From: Tilletia caries
Lineage: Eukaryota > Basidiomycota > Exobasidiomycetes > Tilletiales > Tilletiaceae
Reading direction: 5' to 3'
Length of the DNA stretch: 64,000 nt
Assembly: GCA_032718865.1 (NCBI GenBank)
Contig: JALUTQ010000045.1
Span: 806,001-870,000 of the forward strand
Positions 30,010 through 42,000 of the stretch are shown here, piece by piece (position 1 is the first letter of the stretch; each line of letters begins with the position of its first letter). Position numbers and translations under genes: made by a program. The notes beneath the pieces are model-generated. The model had not been told where the DNA came from and ran no database searches. It was given only the letters and a program-made list of their open reading frames with translations.

Positions 30010-33000
30010 CCCCCCCCCCAACAAAGTCGGCCGTCCCTATCGACAGTAATGGTTGGCAACCGAGAGAGCGCGTCCGCGTTGGTGTGACGGGGGCCAGATC
30101 GGCATACGAACCGGATGTTGGCCAGGTGGGGCATGAGGACTGCCCGGCAACGAGTAATTATTGGCCCGTACGCAATGGCATTGGTCGAACGGAGCATCCT
30201 TTCCATTGGCGCGTGATCTGTGACTATGGTGGTAAGGACGCCCTCGAGCAAGTGGGAGAGCTTCTGGTACGCCCAGGCCAGACACACGAGCTCGAGTTCG
30301 GCGGCCACGAGCTTCGACTCGGCGACGGACGTCAAGCGAGAGAGGAACGCGACCGGCCGCTCCGTGAGAGTGAGCAGCGCATCCCCCTCTTGCAGCGTTT
30401 GAGGCTTGAACAGAGAACCACAAAGCAGGTCCTGTAGAGCAGCAGAGGGAGGGGCGTGGACCGTGCCGAGCTGGAAGTCCTGAAAGCCTAACGGGGGCCG
30501 ACGTACTCGCGGGGGCAAGCTAGGGCCCGCATCCTCCTCCGCGTCTGACCCGGCGAAGACCGGAGCCGAGGATTCCGTCCGACGAACCGAGACATCGTCT
30601 GCGTCGATGAGTGGGGCTCGAGACTGTGTAGGTGGGACGGGGCGGTCGGCGGCGAAGGGGTCATCCGCGAGGGACTCGATATCCAGCTGCTCGATGCTGA
30701 GCACAGGATCGATGTCCATCGAAGCCGGGAGATCGAGACGGACGCGATGGGCCGACACCACTTCCAAGTTCCAGGATGGGGAACGGGCCGAGCTTCCTAG
30801 CATCCAGCTTGTCCACCGTGGCGCCTGCGACCGGCCGGTCTCGAAGACGAATCCAAGCACGCATGCCCGGAACGATGAGCGAGGGCTGTGTGCGTCGGTG
30901 GTCGAACCGGCGCTTCTGCTCCTGCCGGGCAATGGCGATGTGGCGGCGAGCCTCTTCCAGCCGTTCCTGAGCAACCGCCAGCCGCTCCGCGAAAGAGCTG
31001 ACTCCGAGGTGCTCGTCAGAATCAAAGACGGCGTGGACGACCGACGGATGACTGAGGAAAACCAGGTCAAACGGGCGCTGTCCCGTCACGGTAGAAGGGC
31101 TGCCATTCATCGCCAATTCGACAGACGGAAGGAGCCGGCGGTCCCAATGTGCCTTGGAGTCTACCGACAAGACCTGCAGGACGCGCTGTACAGTCTGAAC
31201 TGCCCTCTCTACGCTGTTCGCCTGCTGGTGGTACGGACTGGACGGGGTGCTCTCGGCGCTCAGCGACGCACAGAGCTGAGTCATGATGGAGCCGGACACT
31301 CGGGCCTCCGAGTCCGACACGATCCGACGCGGTCTCCAGCCGAAACGAAGAACCCTGTCACTGATGATAGCAGCCACCCCCTCGGCGGTGATCTCCTTCG
31401 TGCAAGGTGTGAGCAAGACCATTCGGGAGAAGAGGTCCTGCACTACAAGAGCGGCATCGTTGCCCGAGCGAGCCCGAGGGAAACCGTAAATGAGGTCGAG
31501 AGAGATGTGCTCAAACGGCAACGTCGGGTCGTGGGAGATGTCCAGCATGCCGGTCTTGGGGGCGACCTTCGTTCGGCGACAGAGGTCACAATGCTTCACC
31601 CAAGCGCGGACGGCAGTCGAAAGCTGGGGTCGCCAGAAGTGACGGCTGACCGCCAGGAACGTCTTTCAACCCCCAAAGTGGCCGCCGTCGTCATGGACTC
31701 CTTTCATCACCGTCGACAGGCCGGCCACCGGCAACGCAACCGGGTCATCGCTGCGGCGCACTAGGACGTCCTGTCAAAGCACCCAGTCAGGAACCGAGGC
31801 CGGATCGGACCGAATGGCGCGCAAAATGGGCCCAAAATGCCGGTCCTCCGATAGCCAGGCGTTCCAACGCTCCCGGGCAAAGTCCGTAGGCAGATGAGGA
31901 ACCGAGAGGGTGTTTATGCGAGCGACAGCATCGGGAACCACAACGGGGGTGTGAGCGGTTGAGACTTGATGAAAGATGGCGGCAAGGGCGTCTTTAGAGG
32001 CGTCGGTGTAGAGAATGTAGGGCCGAGACGGATCGGGGTGAGCCAACACGGGAGGGTTGGCGACAGCTGCGCGCAGAGCCTCGAAACTGTCTTGTTGGTC
32101 CGCTCCCCATGCCAGCGGAACGCGACCTGCCGAGACCGCCTTCCCCTCGGTGTTCACGAGCCGGGTTTGGCCATCGACTGACTCATACTTCCATCCCTTC
32201 AGAAGTCTTGTCAATGGGGCAGCCTTTTCCGCGAACTTGTGAATGAACGCCCTGTAGTACCCGAAAAGTCCGAGCGTGTGGTAGAGTTCTTGCAGCGTCG
32301 TGGGGCGAGCCAAAGACTGAACGGCCTGAGCGCGATCGGCCCATACCGCAACGCCGGCGCCCGAGACCTTGCGTCCGAGGAGGGTGAGGCTGGGCACAGC
32401 AAAGGTGCACTTAGCTGGGCTGAATTTGAGGCCCACCGCCTTAGCGTTCTCGAGCAAGGTAGCAAGGGCCGAGTTGTGCTCCTCGAGCGTGTCGGTGGCG
32501 ATGACAGCGTCATCAATGTATATCACGGCCTGTTGCCATCGCAGACTCCCGAGGATCTTGTCCATGAGACGTTGGAAGATGGCCGGGGCGTTACGGAGGC
32601 CGAAAGGGACCCGTTTGTATTGGAACAGGCCGCGGTGGCACACGAAAGCCGTTTTCCACCGGTCCTCAGCCGCGACACCGAGAATAGCGTCGAGTGAGCT
32701 GAAACACTTCTTCCCGGTGAGCGTCTGGAAGATAGCAATTAGCATCGATGGTCGGGAGGGGATATCGATCCGGGACGGTCTTCGAGTTGAGTTGCCGGTA
32801 GTCAACACAGAACCGCCACTTCCCGTTCTGCCTCACCATCACCACCGGAAAGGAGACGGGACTCTGAGAAGGCTCGATAACCTCCCAGTCGAGCAGTTGT
32901 TCGATCGCTGAATCCATTGCCGCTCGTTTCTTGGGACTGGCGCGGCGAGGAGGCTCAGGGGGGAGGACGGCGTCGGGGAGCAACTTGATGGTCATGTCGT

Positions 33001-34224
33001 GGTCCTCGATCCGTCCCGGCCGACCGTCGAGGGCGAACGCGTCTTGGTGCGAACGAAGAAGGGACACCACCTAAACGTGAGGCTGGCCATCGGGTGCAAT
33101 GCCAACGCGGAAGGAGTCGTCGACGAGGAGTGACGGCGTCCTGCGTGAGCGTGCTCGCGGCTACGTCGATGCCGTCGAAGACGTCGATGGGCAGAGCGAC
33201 GTCCGCGGGGTCCTCCATAAGAACAGCTGGCGGAGGGAGCGATTCCGCAGCGTCGGGAACCCCGACTGTGAAGACCTGCGCCGACGCGGACTGCTGGTCG
33301 CCGATGCGAGCACCGACAGCGTCAGCGACAATGGTCCCACGCTCGAGTATGAAGGAAGTCGGCCCATAATTACCCAACAACACATGCTGACGGACACCAT
33401 GAGTTAGGAGCCCGACAGGTCTCGTCCGAGGTGACTGACAAGCGGGGAGTGACAGTGTAGTCCACCCCCGGGGCAAGGCACGACGCGTCGACGGGCACCC
33501 AGGTTTGGAACCCGGCCGGCATCGTGATGTCTTCGGCCACACAGAGCTCCGCGTCCTTGGCGTACGGCCCCGCCAACCTCTCGTGGACCGTGAACGTATA
33601 TCGACCGATACGACCGCGGCCTCGGGTCGGGGAAAGCGACACATCGTATCCCACGATAAAGTCGAGGCCGAGGCACAACCCCGGGGGAAACGTCGGAAGG
33701 ACATGGAAGTCCTGATGGAACTCAAGGTGAACGTGCCGGCCATGCGGGTCGGTCGCATGGAGGAACACCGGAAGCGTCGCCCATCCAAGAGTGTGCGACG
33801 ATCCAATCCCCTGCACCTTCATGGGGGAGCCCGTGGGACGACCACCCATGCGCTGGAGGAGCGAAGCATCGATGCAGGAAAGAGTGGCTCCTGTGTCGAC
33901 GAGGGTCGACAGTGCGCGACCTTCCGTATCGTTCACCCGGATGTGAGTCGCTAATGGGATATGCGATCGATAGCCTTGCCCTGTGCCTGCCGCAACCTGG
34001 CGAGGAAGAACGACCACGTTCCCGAAGGCCCGCTTGGGTTGATTCAAAGGCGGAACGGATTCATTCGGATGCAGGACTCGTGGGGTGGACAGAATCGGAC
34101 GGTCGACCAGAAACAGTGTTCCCATGTCATCACTCATTGGCGCAGACGTTGGAGGGGAATCGTTACGATCTGAGGTCACTTGACCGTGTGAATTGGACAT
34201 GGAAGGCGCAAGGCCGTTCTCCAT
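30010..34224 (-). pseudogene. Pol of the second Ty3 element, rearranged order PR-RT-IN-RNaseH
   Basis: Protease: STLVDTGATLSCIDASLLQRM (about 33860-33920). RT: CVDYRQLNSKTVPDRYPLP (about 32760-32830) and YIDDAVIAT (about 32490-32520). After RT only the first RNase H strand remains (LYTDASKDALAAIFHQVS, about 31970-32025), then directly a pre-integrase linker. Integrase: CDLCRRTK (second half of the finger), SLDLIYGFP, VSDSEARVSGS, SPYHQQANSVERAVQ. After the integrase C-terminus the frame continues into the rest of an RNase H: PVAFLSRLTSVAESKL, AAELELVCLAWAYQKLSHLLEG, TIVTDHAPMERML, and NADALSRL next to the 3' LTR. At least three frameshifts (for example near 30770, 31640 and 32700) break the frame. 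Confidence 0.8.
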
Positions 34225-34303
34225 GGAGTTCTACAATGACAGGAAGGGAAGTACAATGAGAAAAGGAACAAGGAAGGACAGCAATCAAGCCCCGCATGGG
34301 TGC

Positions 34304-36716
34304 TCAACTCACGAAGGAGGAAACGTTCTCCGAAGTGTTTCTACCCTCCTCCATCTCCCCGTGGTTCGCCGGCTGGGCCGCATAGGCGGAGGGACCAATT
34401 GCTTCTTCGAAAGGATAGTCGTCATCGGCATCGACCTCAAGTAAGCGAACTTGAGGGACCAGATGGACGTGCTCGAAGTTGAAATGGTCTCCGCCGCATT
34501 TGCCGCAAGGACGGTCGAGTCGCATGGGCGTGGGTCGCCCTCGACCCGATACTTGCGTACCTCGCCATTGGCGGCGGGGATGACGCGAGATGGGTCATAC
34601 GCGGCTGCCATCGAAGACATGCCGGACGAAGCAGGTGGAGGCGCTCGCGAGGCGGGAGCTGCAGCCGCAGTCAGCTGGCGGGCAGCAGGGAGCGCCGGCG
34701 CGGAGGCGGAGCGCACCATGGCCTGGCTCTGGAGGCGACTCAGAGCTGACGGTGGAGCAGGAACCGGTGCCACAAGCGCCGTGGTGTGTGTTGTGTCCGG
34801 ATCAGGTGGGGGCGGGATGTGATGGATCGACCGCCAGTGTGGTTCATACTCGCCCATCTCTTCAACAAGATCGTCGAGAGTGGGTTGATCGCGAGGAAGG
34901 CGAAGCATGGTGACGAAGCTGGGCGGAAAACCGTCTTTGATTTCGCCCACCAGCTTGTCATCGGGCTGGTCATAGCCGAAAGCTTGACGAAGGGCCCGCA
35001 GCTTGTCGAAGTAGTACTCTGCGACGTACTCCTGCGCCGGAACTCAGTGTCGGTCGCGAGCCTGCTTGCGCTGCAAGGTCGTGTTGACCTTGAACGACTT
35101 GTGCATAGCCGTGGACCTGTGACGGGGGTGGATCAGGACAAGAAGTGAAGGGCAAGGTTCATGAAGGTTGAGAAAGGAGATGTGGATAGAGTAGATTGGG
35201 TGAGGAACTGGTGGTGAAGGGTAAAGAGATAGGTACAGGATCTGGCAGAGAATGGGGCTGCTTATATACCTTTAAGGGTGAAGTTAGCGAGGAAGAGGAG
35301 CGAAGGAGCAGAGAGAAAGAGCGGGGGCGGAGAAAGAGAGAACGTGGGCACGAGGAGAGATGAAGCAGAGAAGGAGGAGAGCCAAGAGAGAGAATACCGA
35401 AGCCAAGAGATCAGAGAGGGAAAGTGGCGTGATGTTGGAACTTTGGAAGAGCCGAAGGCCGAGGTAGAGGTGTGTGTTGAAATTGTGTCCGGAAGTTGAA
35501 GTGGTGTCCGGAAGTTGTGTCTGGAAGTTGCGTCCGGAAGTTGCGATGATGTCCGGAAGTTGGAAACTGCGAGAACTAAGTCCGGAGTGGAGGTCCGTGC
35601 TAAGGCCGAAGTGAGTCCTTAAGTGACCGTGTTACAGGACCACGCCTCGAAGGAGCGGAGCTCCTTAGCTCGTTCGTTCCGAGAGGCCTTCGTGCCATTT
35701 GGCGGCGTTGCCGCAGAGGGCGATGTGAATGGTCCGCATAACCGAAGCTACCCACACCGGATTGTCGCCATCGGAACGAAGGACATCCCGTATGCGGCTG
35801 AGAAACGCGTCGAGCCGATAGGGGTCGCCGTGGTACAAGCCGATCATCTCCTGCCGGCAAGCGGGGGGTTGACCGTGTCGTATATTGGGCGCCGGTGCTA
35901 TGGCTGGAGGGGGAGTGACCGCCATCGAGTCGTTGCCAAGCGGAGATACGCCGGGGTGAAGGACGCCGTCTTGGTTAGCCGTGTCCTTGGCTCGAAGGGG
36001 GCTCTCTGAAGAGTGTTCCCCAGTTGTGTCGTCAAGATCGTCGTCTTGATCGCCATCGTGGACGCCCGCTGGCGTCGCCATGAATTCCGGCACCTGCAAG
36101 CCGAGCTGCCGCATGGTAGGCCGGACCTGCGTCGGTCCTGGCTGCTGAGCTGCTGAAAGCGATCGAGCGGAGACAGGCCGGTCGACGTCGGAGTGGTGAA
36201 CGTCGAGGCCCGAGGCTCTCGAGCCGGGATCGTTGGATGGAAGCCCGGATCGCGTTGGTTGCCGAGCTCCGGCCGGCTCTGGTTGAGGAGTTGGTGAGGA
36301 AGAGGGGCTCGCTCGCGCCGACGGGTGTTGACGAATGCCGGAGTCTGGAGGCCGAAGTTCGTCACGCCGATATCCTCAGAGTCGGATTCGTGCTCTTGCT
36401 GTTCCTCTGCGGCTGCAGCTTCCTGTCGGGCCATTGGATCGTTGTCGTCGGCCTGGTCCTCCTCAGCGAGCTCTTGTCCGCGCTGCCAACGCTCCATAGC
36501 CCCCAGACGTTCACCAAACCCATCCAATCGAGCTTCCAGACCATCACGCATGTAGCGTACCTCGGCGATGATCGAGAGGGAGTTCTGGTCGACGATGTTT
36601 GGGCGGGTGGCTGGTGTGGTGGAGATGGTGGGGTTGGCGGTGCGTGTGGATGTGTGTGAAGCTGCTGAAGGGGGTCGGCCGCTGCGGTTGTTGCGGCCAG
36701 AGGAGAAGGAGTCCAT
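34304..36716 (-). pseudogene. gag: Gag of the second Ty3 element, split by a solo LTR
   Basis: Likely ATG at 36714-36716, Ser/Thr/Asn-rich start, then a coiled-coil-like acidic region. The capsid-like core is interrupted at 35637 by a solo LTR and resumes at 35112 in frame with WSTAMHKSFKV and EYVAEYYFDKLRALRQAFGY. It ends near a knuckle-like PCGKCGGDHFNFEH (C-x2-C-x3-H-x4-H, the last Cys apparently replaced). Small frame changes are present. Confidence 0.7.
35118..35636 (-). mobile_element. Solo LTR of a chromovirus relative, TSD GGACC
   Basis: 519 bp, TGTGACGGGGG ... GACCGTGTTACA, flanked by GGACC (35113-35117, 35637-35641). Around 35262-35300 it shares GGGCTGCTTATATACCTTT and following bases with the promoter of the chromovirus LTRs. 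It is therefore a related but distinct family. It also carries six to seven TCCGGAAGTTG units between 35485 and 35560. Confidence 0.85.
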
Positions 36717-37086
36717 CTTGGTAGCTTGGCGGTGCGTTTGCTGCTGTCGGGCTCGGGAAAGTAGAGGAGATGCCTCGACTCGATACACCTACGAGAGCGA
36801 CGAGCGAGCAAAGCACGAGTTGTGGGCGCAAGAGGACGAAAAAGATGATCTGAGGAAGAAGAGAGTGGAACGATCTTGAAGAGGAGGGAGGAAGCGGTGT
36901 GCAAGAGAAGAAAAAAGTGGTGGCCGAGAACGATGTGGTCGAGGCACTGGAGGCGCTGTAGTCGTGAGACTGTGAGGCCGTCGAGTGCGAAGACAAAGGG
37001 GTTGAGAGGCGCTGTAGTCGTTAGACTGTGGGGCCGTCTCGGGGTGGGGGTCACTGTAAATGAATCGGTTCAAGTCAGTGAAAGAT

Positions 37087-37101
37087 CCCCTCTCATCACC
37101 A
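37087..37101 (-). other. Primer binding site of the second Ty3 element
   Basis: On the element strand TGGTGATGAGAGGGG abuts the 5' LTR. Its first 12 bases equal those of the non-autonomous element at 3767-3778. Confidence 0.75.
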
Positions 37102-37452
37102 TGTGCGAACACAGGCCGAAATAATCTAATCACCTAGCTTGCACTAAGGAGTAAGGACTGTGTTCGGGAAGAACTGAGATGAATCAAGTATGCAGTGTCG
37201 GACTAATTACAAGAGGGGGAAATGAGACATAGTGGCTTAAATAGCCGAGGCGGAGGGGAGATAGAAGCCGCTGTGGCGAGTGATGAGAAAAAAGAAGAAG
37301 AAGAAAGGAAGAAAGTGGCACGTTGCGCAACGTCTGTGAGGTGCTGGAGTGAAAGCCACGTGTTGGAATCGGATCGGATCGGAACGGAACCAGCGGTCAT
37401 AGAGAGAGAGAATAGAAGCTGCATCACTAGTCACTGGCTACTTGCCAGCACA
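37102..37452 (-). repeat. 5' LTR of the second Ty3 element
   Basis: 351 bp; the 7-bp difference from the 3' LTR is a tandem GTAAGGA near 37150. Confidence 0.92.
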
Positions 37453-37557
37453 CTGTGCGCTTACCTAAGTACCCCTGTGGTGGGTACCTTGTGGATTAAT
37501 GGTGTGGGTCCTTAAATTCCATGGTCATAGCAAAAGTCTTTCCGGTCTCTGAACTAG

Positions 37558-37725
37558 AATTTTGCCTCCGAGGCAAATAGCAGAAATGAGGCAAATTTCG
37601 GCGTTTGATGAGGAAAGCGGCATATTTGCCTCCCCAAGAGGCAAACCTGGGACCTCCCGGGAGGCAAATTTGGTGCATATGAGGTTGGGCGACAATTTTG
37701 CCTCCAGGAGGCAAAATTCACGGTT
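37558..37725. repeat. Right TTTTGCCTCC word array and TIR of the KDZ transposon
   Basis: TTTTGCCTCC and GGAGGCAAA words alternate, several as palindromic pairs (TTTTGCCTCCAGGAGGCAAA, at 37696-37715). It ends with the inverted AACCGTGAATTTTGCCTCCT. Confidence 0.75.
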
Positions 37726-37778
37726 CTCCTCTGGAGCCCAACAAGTTGACTCTGAGTTACTGGAAAGGGGGAAGCAAG

Positions 37779-38779
37779 ATGAACATCCAAGAGGATGACC
37801 TGGACCTAAGGACGGCCTACGAGTTGCTCGGTCTGAAGTCCTCAGCGACCTTGCCTGAGATTCGCTCCGCGTATTTGACACTGGTACGGCTCGTGAGTTT
37901 CCGATAATTCACTCCCGCCTTTCTTCCCCTTCCCGTCCTTTCTGAACGACAAGCTTCCCTTCCTTGCAGTACCATCCAGACAAGCAACCCTCTCGATTCC
38001 CTTCTGCATCACTTTCGTCCCTGTCCGGTTCGGATCCTGCGCCCGGTGGTGGAGAGCAAGATGCAGGAGGAAGCGATCCACTCATCGTCCGCCTGAACGA
38101 AGCCTACGCGACACTCGCCACCCCCGAAGGGCGTGCAGCGTACGATGCCCGGCTTCTAGCGGACCGATGTTCGTCTGCCGTCGCCGCCGGAACAGCCTCA
38201 AGCTCATCGTCATCCACCAGAATATCAGCGACGGTGGAATTGGATGATTTCGAAGTCAAGCATGTCGACGAGGTCGAAGGAGGCAACCAGTTCGCAAGTA
38301 CAGATCGTATATCAAGAACGGCCGGATCTCGAGCGCAAGGCCTGCTTCCGAGCGACGGTGGCAACGACGAAGGACACTCGGACGACGATGAGGTACAAGA
38401 TGAGGAGGAGTCCGGATCCTCGCCGATCGTCTTCGTCTATCCGTGTCGATGTGGACATGCTTTTGTCGTCCATCCCGACGAGCTCTTGTCGACGGCCACC
38501 ACCTCCGACACTACAGATGGCACGGCCAACCTTACGACCGAGCTCAAGCAGTCCCACGTATCGAGCAATACCGACGAGGACGAGAAAAAGCCCAACCAGA
38601 GCGAATCTTCAACGTCTCTCGCTCCTTCGATGAGCATGCTCTCCACTTGCTCCGGCTGTTCCCAGGTCATCAAGGTGGTTTGGGGACAGAGCGAGGATAT
38701 CGACGAACACGATGGAACGAGAGAGAAGGGCAACGATGAAGATGTACAAAAGCAAGAGAGAAGTGAAATTGCGACTTGA
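37779..38779 (+). CDS. DPH4: Diphthamide biosynthesis protein 4 (J domain + DPH-type zinc finger)
   Basis: Exons 37779-37892 and 37970-38779 (77-bp intron) give 307 residues. The J domain starts at once (YELLGLKSSATLPEIRSAY), with the HPD motif right after the intron (YHPDKQ) and NEAYATLATPEGRAAYD closing it. A CSL/DPH-type zinc finger follows: CRCGHAFVV near residue 203 and CSGCSQVIKVVW near residue 270. Dph4 delivers electrons or iron with Dph3 to the first step of diphthamide formation on eEF2. Compared with family members of ~170-200 residues, this one has Ser/Asp-rich insertions between helices and between the Cys pairs. The KDZ transposon ends ~50 bp upstream and may have replaced part of the promoter. 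Confidence 0.9.
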
Positions 38780-39013
38780 TGCGTTTACAATTGACAAGGG
38801 ATGCGATGACGAGGGGCTGAGGCAGGGCGTCGAAGAAAGGAGAGAGAGAGATAGAGAGATTGGATGCTATAGTAGTAGTGGAAGTGGGAGAGGGGTATGT
38901 TTCGTGCGTGTGGTGCGCGTCGGTGTGTAGGTGGCATGGCGAGATCGTAAGAGGTGTAGCAGAAAGGAGGATACATACAGAGAATCCCGTCCTCGCAAGT
39001 CGGGGTCCATCCA

Positions 39014-42000
39014 TCAAGGCAACGAGTGGAAACGAGGCTCCCAGAAATTCGTCTGCGTGCCCGTAGCCGTCGGCGTCGACTCCTTCTCCGCCTGTTTACC
39101 AGACCGGCTCGGCCGACGTGAACTCGGTCCAGGTCCAGCGTCATCACCATGATGGCGCGCCTCTCGGTCAGCCCGAAGCGCCTCCACGAATTCCTGCGCG
39201 ACTTCCACCTCGGCCCACTCGACCACCAGCCCGTCGAGCCAGACGAGGGCGGGACAGGCGAGAGCAAGCAGGCCGCGATGCGCTTGACGTCTCTGGATGA
39301 ACTTGAGTGGAAGCGTCTTGAGGAACCGTACGTCCGAGGCGAGGAAGAGAGCTGACGCAGTCGTGCAGTTGGCCGGGGCGGCCTTGTTATTTCCTGAGCG
39401 TGATGACAGTTTTGCCCCTACGGGAATTCCGGCGGCAGCGGCCGCTGCACGCTCCAATTTGTGCTTTCGAGACGGAGCCTTGGCGTCATTGCCATCGTAG
39501 TTATCGGTGACGGTGGAAGCCATGGTACTGCTTGGACCATCAGTTTCGCTCTCCTCTGCACTCGAACCTTCGAGAGGGTCAAGTGCCGCAGATCGCTTGT
39601 GGAAGAAGCTCTTCTCCGCCTGCTGGCGTTCTTGCTGCTTCTCTCGTTGCTCTTTCCTCAACTTGTGAGGAAGCACATCAGGCTGGGCCACCTCAGGATT
39701 CGGGATCGGCGGTAGCGCAGTGTCGATGAAAGGCATTGCCCGTCCTTCCGCACTTCCAGAGTGCACGGCGGGGGCTAGGGGCGAGACCACGATGACCGGC
39801 GGATAGAGTCCAAGCGTGCACGGGTTCATTCGGGTGTCGAGTACGAGCAGCTCCGGCAGTCCTTGTACCGCTCGCACGATGCTCTGCGAGCTTCGCACCC
39901 GACAGCCGACCAGGCTCAGTCTCTTCAACCTCGTCAACGCTTGCAGTCCGGGCAGCGTCGTGAACAGATTGTGGTCGAGGTTGAGATGGCGCAGGTTGGG
40001 CAGTTGAGAGGGCAGTTCAGAAGGGAAGGCCATGAGTTGGCAACCGGAAAGTTCCAAGTACACGAGTGTGAAGAGCGTGATCTGGGCCGGTATACTGGTG
40101 GGATCTCGCAGTTTCCCAGATGTTTCGGAGTGACCGCGCTTCCGAGGATAGGCATCTGGGATGGTGCTATGACTGTCTGAAGATCGGCTCGCATCCGACG
40201 CGTCCTCAGTATCCGTCTCACTATCCCTGTATCCCAACAGCCCGCCGATGAAGGCATTGCCGCTGAAGAACAGTCTCTTGGCGTCCCTGGTTTCATCCGC
40301 ACGCCAATGGACAGCACCGGTAGCTTGCTGCCGAATGCTGAAATTCTCCAGACCGTTCAATGCTCCGATATGGTCCACTTTCGATATCGAGCAGCCATCG
40401 ACGTAGAGGGTATTGAGCTTGCGCGCCGGTAACACGTCCAGATGCGAAAGTTCAGGATTGAAGCTGATGCGTAGGATACGTAGGCGAGACATCTTTGGGC
40501 CCAAGTCGATGCTGGTGAGTGCATTATGGTCGAGGTTGAGCTCTCGCAAGTCGCGCAGTCGATACAGCGAACCGATCATCTGGATCGAATTACGAGATAG
40601 GTCGAGGCGTTCAAGATGTCCGGCACCTAGGGCTGCCGCATCGAAGTGGGTCAACCTGTTGCCGCGAAGATTGAGCCGTCGTAAGGAAGTCAAATAGATC
40701 AAGCCGCGAACATCCGTGATGGCATTATCGTTGGCCTTGAGGTCCCTGAGGCGTGACAGAGGCTCCAGATCTGAACAATGCTGGAAATCAGTCTTCCTGA
40801 AGAAAAAAGGGGGAGACGATCTGATAACTCACTTCGCAGGGACGTCAGATGGTTGCCGCTGATATCGAGCGTCTCAAGATGTCTGAGTTGGTCAAACAGT
40901 GTCATGTTGCTGAGCCTGTGGATAAATGACGTGTTCACATGGTCAGAAACAAACCCGACGCGCAGTGAGGACGGAGGGCCAAGGCTCACCTGTTTTCTGC
41001 AACTTTCAGTGTCCGCAGACCAATCGGAAGACCGGACAAATACGAAAGCTCGTTCCTATTCAGGTTAACACTCTCCAGAGCAGGACAAAAGTCCCGCAAC
41101 CGAAGCACGGTATCAACTCGCCGGCCAGAGAAATCGATCTCCTCCATCTCTTCCCAGTGCTCCTCCCAGGGCGCGACATCGGCAATGAGCTCGACAATCC
41201 GATCGCGCGCCATGCTGAAGGAGGCGTTCGTGGCCAGGGTCATATGTCCTCCGCCTCCTTCGTCCCGCCCATGTTGCCGGAACGATGGGGCGGCATCCTT
41301 TCCTTTGACTAGGACGAGCGCTGACGTATCGCCGATATCGGACTGGAGAGAGGGGGGGCTATCCGTCCCTTTGACAAGGACGAGCGCGGACGTGTCTCCG
41401 ATGTCAGATGGTTCAGTTGGGGGTGCATCCGTTTCTCTGACCAGGATGAACGCTGACGCATCTCCGATGCCAGAATGGCGAGATGGGGTAGCATCTGTTA
41501 CTTTGACCGAGGGAAGTGCTGTCGTGTCTCCAATGTCAGACCAGCGAGATGGGGCGGCGTTCCTGCCCTTGACCGGGGCGAGTGCTGTTGTATCTCCGTC
41601 GTCCAACCGGCGAGATGGGGGTCCGTTCGTGCCCTTGACCGGGGCGAACGCTGATGAGTCTCCGACGTCAGACCGGCGAGATGGGGCGACATTCGTGCCC
41701 TGGACCGAGGCGAGCGCTGTCGTATCTCCAACATCAGACCGGCGAGATGGGCCAACATCCGTTCCCTTGACCAGGGGCAGCGCCGTCGTATCTCCAAACC
41801 CAGACAGACCAGACCCGTCCTGCGTAAGCGTAAGCTCAGCAAGATGCTGAATCGCCTGCGCAATCTCCAACGACCGACTCGTCGCCGGACTCCTCCTCTC
41901 ATCCCCGCCCGCCACCTCCGAAGTGGACCCAGCCCGACTCCGACTCTTATTCTTCACCCACTTCCCCGCATTCCGATCAAACGTCATCCGCCCCTGCCCC

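Larger units (their letters stand above)
29662..37452 (-). mobile_element. Ty3/gypsy element with RNase H downstream of integrase, TSD CTGTG
   Basis: LTRs 29662-30005 and 37102-37452 start TGTGCGAACACAGG and end TTGCCAGCACA; they differ by two substitutions and a 7-bp duplication. CTGTG is duplicated at 29657-29661 and 37453-37457. On the element strand the order is LTR, PBS, gag, protease, RT with a stump of RNase H, integrase, RNase H, polypurine tract, LTR. Several frameshifts make it inactive now. It sits just upstream of the KDZ transposase start. Confidence 0.92.
23357..37725. mobile_element. KDZ-type DNA transposon with TTTTGCCTCC subterminal arrays, invaded by other elements
   Basis: Ends: AACCGTAAATTTTGCCTCCT at 23357-23376 and its inverted near copy (one mismatch) at 37706-37725. 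Outside both ends lies CTCC(C)TCTGGAGCC, a likely target duplication, with three extra bases on the left. Just inside both ends TTTTGCCTCC/GGAGGCAAA words are packed in both orientations. Interior: a six-exon gene (+, 24819-26265) and a KDZ-type transposase gene (-, 26345-29551), convergent. Without the nested Ty3 element the transposon would be about 6.6 kb. Its right end sits about 50 bp before the DPH4 start codon. Confidence 0.65.
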
